A stretch of DNA of 10,284 nt from Caulobacteraceae bacterium. Its GTDB lineage: Bacteria > Pseudomonadota > Alphaproteobacteria > Caulobacterales > Caulobacteraceae. The translations under genes and the position numbers were made by a program. This document shows positions 6,087 to 10,284 of the stretch, one piece after another. The notes beneath the pieces were generated by a model. That model made no database searches. It worked only from the letters and a program-made list of their open reading frames with translations, and had not been told where the DNA came from. The DNA is taken from positions 1 to 10,284 of the forward strand of contig CANGRP010000072.1 of NCBI GenBank assembly GCA_947456005.1, given 5' to 3'. How positions within the stretch are numbered: position 1 is the stretch's first letter; each line of letters begins with the position of its first letter.

Positions 6087-7874
6087 ATGCCCTACCGCCC
6101 GCCCGTCCGTGAGCACGCCTTCCTGCTGAACGATGTCCTCGAGATCGGGACCTACGCCGATCTTCCGGGCTTTGACGAGGCCGGGCCGGAGGTGGTGGCC
6201 CAGATACTGGAGGAGGCCGGACGGTTCACCTCCGGCGTCCTGGCGCCCCTCAATGCGGTGGGCGACAAGGAAGGCTGCACCTGGTCGCCGGACCATTCGG
6301 TCCGCACCCCGACGGGCTTCGCCGACGCCTACCGCCAGCTGGTGGAGGGCGGTTGGGCCGCCATCGGGGCCGACACCGCCTTTGGCGGCCAGGGCCTGCC
6401 GCATGTGATCAACCTGTCCTTCTCCGAGATGAGCTCCTCGGCGAACATGGCCTTCTCGATGTATCCAGGCCTGACCCACGGCGCCTATTCGGCCATCCTC
6501 AACGGCGGCTCCGACGCCCAGAAGGCCCTCTACCTGCCCAGGCTGGCCTCGGGCGAGTGGTGCGGGACCATGAACCTGACCGAGCCGCATTGCGGCACGG
6601 ACCTCGGCCTCCTGCGCACCCGCGCGGTCGCCCAGGCGGATGGCGGCTACCGGATTTCCGGAACCAAGATCTGGATCTCCGGGGGCGAGCACGACATGGC
6701 GGAGAACATCGTCCACCTGGTGCTGGCCCGGGTCGAGGGCGCGCCCGAGGGCGTGCGCGGCATCTCCCTCTTCATCGTGCCCAAGTTCATCCCCGACGCC
6801 GACGGCAAGCCCGGGGCGCGCAACAGCGTCTGGTGCGATGGCCTCGAGGAGAAGATGGGCATCCACGGCTCCGCCACCTGCGTCATGCGGCACGAGGAGG
6901 CCGTCGGCTGGCTGGTGGGCGAGGAGAACCGGGGCCTGGCCCTGATGTTCGTGATGATGAACGAGGCCCGCATCGGCGTCGGCCTGCAGGGGATCGCCCA
7001 GGCCGAGGCGGCCCTCCAGGCGGCTTCTGACTTCGCCCGCGACCGTCTGCAGGGCCGGGCCCTGACCGGCCCGAAGAACCCCGACGGCCCCGCCGACCCG
7101 ATCATTGTCCACCCGGATGTCCGCCGCCAGCTGATGGAGGGCAAGGCCCTGGTCGAGGGGGGACGGGCTTTCCTCTTCTGGGCCGCCCTGCAGGGCGACC
7201 TCGCCCACAGCCATCCCGACGAAGCTGTGCGCCAAAAGGCCTCCGACTACGCCGCCCTGATGACGCCGGTGGTCAAGGCCTACCTGACCGACCGTGGGCT
7301 GAAGGTCTGCTCCGACGCCCTGCAGGTGCATGGCGGCTCGGGCTTCACCGAGCACTTCCCCGCCAGCCAGTACATGCGCGACGTGCGCATCGCCCTGATC
7401 TACGAGGGGACCAACGGGGTCCAGGCCCTGGACCTGGTGGGTCGCAAGCTGCCCGCCCAGGGCGGCCGGGCCATGCTGACCTGGCTGGCCGAGCTGGAGG
7501 CCTTCTCGGCCGGCGCCCGGGGCGATGCGGCCACCGACCCCTTCCTCGACGGCCTCGACGGCGCCCGCGCCCAGCTGCAGGAAGGCGTGGGCTGGCTCAT
7601 GCAGAACGGCCTGGCCCATCCCGACAACGCCGCCGCCGGCTCGCACGACTTCCTGCACCTAGTGGGCCTGACCGCCCTCGCCTGGATGTGGGCGCGGATG
7701 GCCCTGGTCGCCCAGGCGAAGATCGCCGACGGCGACGCCGATCCGTTCTGGACCTCCAAGCTAGCCGTCGGCCGCTTCTTCCTGGCCCGGGTCCTGCCCG
7801 AGGCCCAGGTCCACCTGGCCCGCCTGAAGTCCGGGGCCGAGACCGTCATGGCCCTTCCGGCCGAGGCCTTCTGA
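6087..7874 (+). CDS. Acyl-CoA dehydrogenase, FadE/DmdC-like with C-terminal extension
   Basis: An FAD enzyme introducing the alpha-beta double bond into an acyl-CoA. At 595 residues it belongs to the long form (usual acyl-CoA dehydrogenases have about 380-400), with a C-terminal extra domain from roughly 460 onward. The N-terminal helical part covers about 30-155. The FAD/substrate blocks are MNLTEPHCGTDLG (162-174) and GTKIWISGGEHD (192-203), LQVHGGSGFTEHFPASQYMR (412-431) and the catalytic Glu440 in LIYEGTNGVQALDLVGRKL. It resembles proteins often annotated as 3-methylmercaptopropionyl-CoA dehydrogenase (DmdC), but that label is over-used, and I cannot set the substrate; straight- or branched-chain acyl-CoA is as likely. 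GGAG lies six bases before the ATG. Its position behind a LiuR/GnyR-like regulator points to fatty acid or branched-chain amino acid breakdown. An OsmC gene begins 16 bp later. Confidence 0.94.
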   Translation: MPYRPPVREHAFLLNDVLEIGTYADLPGFDEAGPEVVAQILEEAGRFTSGVLAPLNAVGDKEGCTWSPDHSVRTPTGFADAYRQLVEGGWAAIGADTAFGGQGLPHVINLSFSEMSSSANMAFSMYPGLTHGAYSAILNGGSDAQKALYLPRLASGEWCGTMNLTEPHCGTDLGLLRTRAVAQADGGYRISGTKIWISGGEHDMAENIVHLVLARVEGAPEGVRGISLFIVPKFIPDADGKPGARNSVWCDGLEEKMGIHGSATCVMRHEEAVGWLVGEENRGLALMFVMMNEARIGVGLQGIAQAEAALQAASDFARDRLQGRALTGPKNPDGPADPIIVHPDVRRQLMEGKALVEGGRAFLFWAALQGDLAHSHPDEAVRQKASDYAALMTPVVKAYLTDRGLKVCSDALQVHGGSGFTEHFPASQYMRDVRIALIYEGTNGVQALDLVGRKLPAQGGRAMLTWLAELEAFSAGARGDAATDPFLDGLDGARAQLQEGVGWLMQNGLAHPDNAAAGSHDFLHLVGLTALAWMWARMALVAQAKIADGDADPFWTSKLAVGRFFLARVLPEAQVHLARLKSGAETVMALPAEAF

Positions 7875-7890
7875 ACCGGAGCCGCCGCCC

Positions 7891-8367
7891 GTGTCCGACC
7901 ACGACGCCTTTGTCACCTGGACCGTCCAGCCCGACGCCGACTTCCCCAGGGGGCGCTACAGCCGGGCCCACAGGATCACCTTCGACGGCGGCGCCGAGAT
8001 CCTCGCCTCCGCCGCCCCTTCGGTGGTGGGCCGCTGGGCCGACCCGGCCGGGATCGACCCGGAGGAGATGCTGGTGGCCTCCGTCTCCAGCTGTCACATG
8101 CTGACCTTCCTGGACAAGGCGAGGCGGGCCGGCTTTGTCATTGACCGCTATGCCGACGCCGCCCGCGGCCGGATGGGCGAGGTCGCCCCGGGCCGGAAGG
8201 GCCTGGTCGAGGTGGTCCTGCGGCCGGACATCTCCTGGGTCGGCCCGGCCCCGGACCCCGAGGCCCTCGAGGCCCTCCACGAGGCCAGCCACCTCGAATG
8301 CTTCATCGCCAACTCGGTGAAGTTTGAGATCAGGGTCGAGGCGCCGTCTCCGCCAGCAGGGTCCTGA
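7891..8367 (+). CDS. OsmC family protein (thiol peroxidase-like)
   Basis: A 158-residue protein of the OsmC/Ohr superfamily, small cytoplasmic enzymes that reduce organic hydroperoxides with a cysteine pair. Cys68 sits in ASVSSCHMLTFL (63-74) and Cys137 in HLECFIANSV (134-143), matching the two conserved catalytic cysteines. The Glu59/Glu60 pair in DPEEMLVAS supplies the acidic residue before the first cysteine. The N-terminal strand region RYSRAHRITFDGG and SVVGRWADPAGIDPEE fit the OsmC rather than Ohr branch. The start is GTG at 7891 with GGAG nine bases upstream. It lies 16 bp behind the acyl-CoA dehydrogenase, so it is likely co-transcribed and may remove peroxides formed during acyl-CoA oxidation (inference). 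Its last 38 bp overlap the 3' end of vsr on the other strand. Confidence 0.92.
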   Translation: MSDHDAFVTWTVQPDADFPRGRYSRAHRITFDGGAEILASAAPSVVGRWADPAGIDPEEMLVASVSSCHMLTFLDKARRAGFVIDRYADAARGRMGEVAPGRKGLVEVVLRPDISWVGPAPDPEALEALHEASHLECFIANSVKFEIRVEAPSPPAGS

Positions 8368-8761
8368 GCCGCGCCTCCATGGCCGGCAGGGCCCGGGCCT
8401 TGAGCTCGCACTCCCAGACCGTCTCGACCCGCCATCCGGCCGACGCCAGGGCCTCAGCGTTCCGCGCATCCCGCGCCCGGTTGCCAGCGATCTTGGCCAT
8501 CCAGTAGTCTCGCCTCTCCTGCGGAACCCGGCTTCCCCGCGCACAGTCATGTCCATGCCAGAAGCAGCCGTGGACGAAGACCGCCAGGCGCCGGCCTGGC
8601 AGGACGATGTCCGGCCGGCCGGGCAGGTCGGCCCGGTACAGGCGATAGCGGGCGCCCAGTCGGGTCAGGACCTGCCGGACGGTCCGCTCGGGGCCGGTGT
8701 CACGCCCCTTGACCCGCCGCATGACCGCCGAGCGGACCTGCGGGTCAAAGACGTCGGGCAC
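8330..8761 (-). CDS. vsr: Very short patch repair endonuclease Vsr
   Basis: Nicks DNA 5' to the thymine of T:G mismatches arising by deamination of 5-methylcytosine, starting very short patch repair. The 143-residue length is a little below the E. coli enzyme (156). Motifs: MRRVKGRDTGPE (14-25), LPGRPDIVLP with Asp51, VFVHGCFWHGHDC (61-73) and WECEL (116-120). Glu25, Asp51 and His69 fit the catalytic set, Cys66, His71, Cys73 and Cys118 fit the structural zinc ligands, and Phe67-Trp68 fit the intercalating wedge known from the E. coli structure. The enzyme should be active. The start is GTG at 8761, eight bases after the cysK stop, with GAGG overlapping that stop, so it is translated behind cysK. 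A partial cytosine methyltransferase lies upstream of cysK on the same strand and is its likely functional partner. Confidence 0.94.
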   Translation of the reverse strand: MPDVFDPQVRSAVMRRVKGRDTGPERTVRQVLTRLGARYRLYRADLPGRPDIVLPGRRLAVFVHGCFWHGHDCARGSRVPQERRDYWMAKIAGNRARDARNAEALASAGWRVETVWECELKARALPAMEARLRTLLAETAPRP

Positions 8762-8769
8762 GGCCGGCC

Positions 8770-9750
8770 TCAGAGGCCGTCGAACAGGGCCGTGGAAAGA
8801 TAGCGCTCGGCGAAGGAGGGGATGATGGCGACGATGGTCTTGCCGGCATAGTCGTCACGATCGGCCAGGTTGAAGGCCGCTGTCAGGGCCGCGCCGGAGG
8901 AGATGCCCACAGGGATGCCCTCTTCCTTGGCGACCCGACGGGCCATGGCGAAGCTGTCCTCGTTGGAGACCTGGATGATCTCGTCGATCACGCCCCGGTC
9001 CAGGATGGAGGGCACGAAGCCCGCGCCAATCCCCTGGATCTTGTGCGGCGCCGGGTTGCCGCCGGACAGGACCGGTGAGGCCGCGGGCTCCACCGCCACC
9101 ATCTTCAGGCCGGGCTTGCGCGCCTTCAGCACCTGGCCGACGCCGGTGATGGTGCCGCCCGTGCCGACGCCCGAGACCACGGCGTCCACCGCCCCGTCCG
9201 TATCGTTCCAGATCTCCTCGGCGGTGGAGACCCGGTGGATCAGGGGGTTGGAGGGGGTGTCGAACTGCTGGGGCATGACCGCGCCGGGGGTGGCCTCCAC
9301 CAGCTCCCTGGCCCGGGCCACCGCTCCGGCCATGCCGCGCTCAGCGGGGGTCAGCTCCAGCTGGGCGCCCAGCAGCAGCAGCATCTTGCGGCGCTCGATG
9401 GACATGCTCTCCGGCATGCAGAGGATCAGCTTGTATCCCTTGGAGGCGGCCACGAAGGCCAGGGCGATGCCGGTGTTTCCGCTGGTCGGCTCGATCAGGG
9501 TGGCGCCCGGCTTGATGAGGCCCTGGGCCTCCAGGCTCTCGATCATCGAGACGCCGATCCGGTCCTTGACCGAGGCGATGGGGTTGAAGAACTCCAGCTT
9601 GGCCAGGACCCGCCCCTTCGGCTTCAGGGCCCGGGTCAGGTTGGGCAGGGCCACCAGAGGGGTGTCGCCGATGGTGTCGACGATGGACTCATAGACCTTG
9701 CCGCGGCCGGCGCGACGATAGCGGGCGGCGTCGTAGGCGGATTCAGCCAT
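8770..9750 (-). CDS. cysK: Cysteine synthase A (O-acetylserine sulfhydrylase)
   Basis: A PLP enzyme forming L-cysteine from O-acetylserine and sulfide, in the cytoplasm. It has 326 residues, about the usual length plus a short N-terminal extension (1-18). The PLP lysine is Lys62 in NPIASVKDRIG. TSGNTG (89-94) is the substrate loop, GTGGT (196-200) binds the PLP phosphate, and SSGAA (284-288) completes the cofactor pocket. The C terminus PSFAERYLSTALFDGL replaces the more usual PSSGERYLST form, which I believe occurs in related alphaproteobacteria. The start at 9750 is backed by GGAG eight bases upstream. It begins 87 bp after the methyltransferase stop and ends 8 bp before vsr. The gap upstream (9751-9837) could hold its own promoter, but I see no convincing boxes there. 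Confidence 0.96.
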   Translation of the reverse strand: MAESAYDAARYRRAGRGKVYESIVDTIGDTPLVALPNLTRALKPKGRVLAKLEFFNPIASVKDRIGVSMIESLEAQGLIKPGATLIEPTSGNTGIALAFVAASKGYKLILCMPESMSIERRKMLLLLGAQLELTPAERGMAGAVARARELVEATPGAVMPQQFDTPSNPLIHRVSTAEEIWNDTDGAVDAVVSGVGTGGTITGVGQVLKARKPGLKMVAVEPAASPVLSGGNPAPHKIQGIGAGFVPSILDRGVIDEIIQVSNEDSFAMARRVAKEEGIPVGISSGAALTAAFNLADRDDYAGKTIVAIIPSFAERYLSTALFDGL

Positions 9751-9837
9751 GGCGAAGTCTCCGGAAAAGTGAAGGACGACCTTAGGCGCCCGGGCGTTTT
9801 TGGAAAGGCGGGTTTTCGCGGCGCCGGCGCAGGAAAT

Positions 9838-10284
9838 CTAAACCCGCGGCGCCGGCAGCGCGTCCAGCAGGGGCTCCAGCAGGGCGTCGGCCAGCCAGCG
9901 GACGGCGGGAACGCAGACCCCGTCGCCGGCCACGTGCAGGGCGGCCGAGACCCCCCGCGGCAGGACATAGGCCTCGGGCAGGCCCATCAGCCGGGCCGCC
10001 TCCCGGGGGGTGAGCAAGCGGGTGCGTACGGCGCCGTCCTCGACGACGATGATCGACTGGCGGGAGGATCCGCCCCTCGGGGTGCGCAGGCAGCCGGCCA
10101 GGCCGTCGAACCGGGCCTCGGCCCTCTGGACGCCTTGCCCGTCCTCGCGCCGGGTGCGGCGGAAGAAGGCGCCGACATGCCGGCCGCCGGCGGCCCTGAG
10201 GGCCTCCAGCCGCGCCGCCTGCCCCGCCGACATCATGGCGACCAGCCGGCGGGTCAGGTCCGGCGGATTCCAGGCGACCGCATC
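9838..10284 (-). CDS. DNA cytosine-5 methyltransferase, C-terminal part (runs off the right edge)
   Basis: Only the last 148 residues are inside the window; the frame is open to base 10284, so the start and the catalytic PCQ/ENV motifs lie outside. The visible part is the end of the target recognition domain and the terminal conserved motifs. RFDGLAGCLRTPRGGSSRQ (59-77 of the fragment) is a signature seen in one branch of m5C methyltransferases. LLTPREAARLMGLPEAYVLP (90-109) is motif IX, and HVAGDGVCVPAVRWLADALL (117-136) is motif X, with GDGV where GNSV is usual. The likely product adds a methyl group from SAM to cytosine in a short DNA sequence; the target cannot be read from here. A vsr gene downstream, beyond cysK, supports an m5C product. 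No restriction endonuclease is seen on this side. Confidence 0.88.
   Translation of the reverse strand, partial: DAVAWNPPDLTRRLVAMMSAGQAARLEALRAAGGRHVGAFFRRTRREDGQGVQRAEARFDGLAGCLRTPRGGSSRQSIIVVEDGAVRTRLLTPREAARLMGLPEAYVLPRGVSAALHVAGDGVCVPAVRWLADALLEPLLDALPAPRV

Noticed and set aside
5682..7658. Minus-strand open frame of 658 codons opposite the MerR and acyl-CoA dehydrogenase genes
   Set aside because: It spans two real genes and their gap, has a composition of His/Gly/Val/Ala repeats expected from the complement of high-GC codons, and no domain is recognisable.
9787..9801. CGCCCGGGCG followed by five T on the plus strand, terminator-like
   Set aside because: The palindrome leaves only a 3-bp stem once a loop is allowed, and no plus-strand gene ends upstream of it. 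On the minus strand it lies between the methyltransferase stop and the cysK start but the A/T run is on the wrong side for a terminator.

Overview
The window is about 70% G+C, densely packed, with GTG/ATG starts, frequent ATGA or GTGA stop/start overlaps and GGAG-type ribosome binding sites. Protein sequences (MetX, MetW, PyrD, CysK, a LiuR/GnyR-type MerR regulator) look alphaproteobacterial, most like Caulobacterales (Caulobacter, Phenylobacterium or Brevundimonas). That placement is from recognition of the sequences, not from a search.

Layout. Positions 1-218 are non-coding and hold three copies of a structured, hairpin-rich repeat, two forward and one inverted. Positions 219-1984 (minus strand) hold metX-metW, the homoserine O-acyltransferase and its partner, overlapping by 4 bp. 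A short divergent intergenic region (1985-2079) separates them from a plus-strand run: a SixA-type histidine phosphatase, a DUF952 protein, pyrD (the first three joined by two ATGA overlaps), then a membrane sensor histidine kinase with no response regulator beside it.

A second plus-strand unit follows a striking palindrome at 5512-5546: a LiuR/GnyR-like MerR regulator, a 595-residue acyl-CoA dehydrogenase of the FadE/DmdC-like type with an extra C-terminal domain, and an OsmC-family protein. This looks like a small self-regulated acyl-CoA catabolism operon. The palindrome sits where such a regulator would bind.

From the right edge inward, the minus strand carries the 3' part of a DNA cytosine-5 methyltransferase, cysK (cysteine synthase) and vsr (very short patch repair endonuclease). 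The methyltransferase and Vsr normally work as a pair, Vsr repairing T:G mismatches produced when 5-methylcytosine deaminates. Here a housekeeping cysteine gene lies between them, and vsr and the OsmC gene overlap tail to tail by 38 bp.

Most of the window is ordinary core metabolism. The parts that deserve a second look are the repeat cluster, the MerR operator with its acyl-CoA dehydrogenase/OsmC operon, and the split methyltransferase-cysK-vsr arrangement. I found no clear evidence of a wholly new system, CRISPR array, tRNA, rRNA or transposase.
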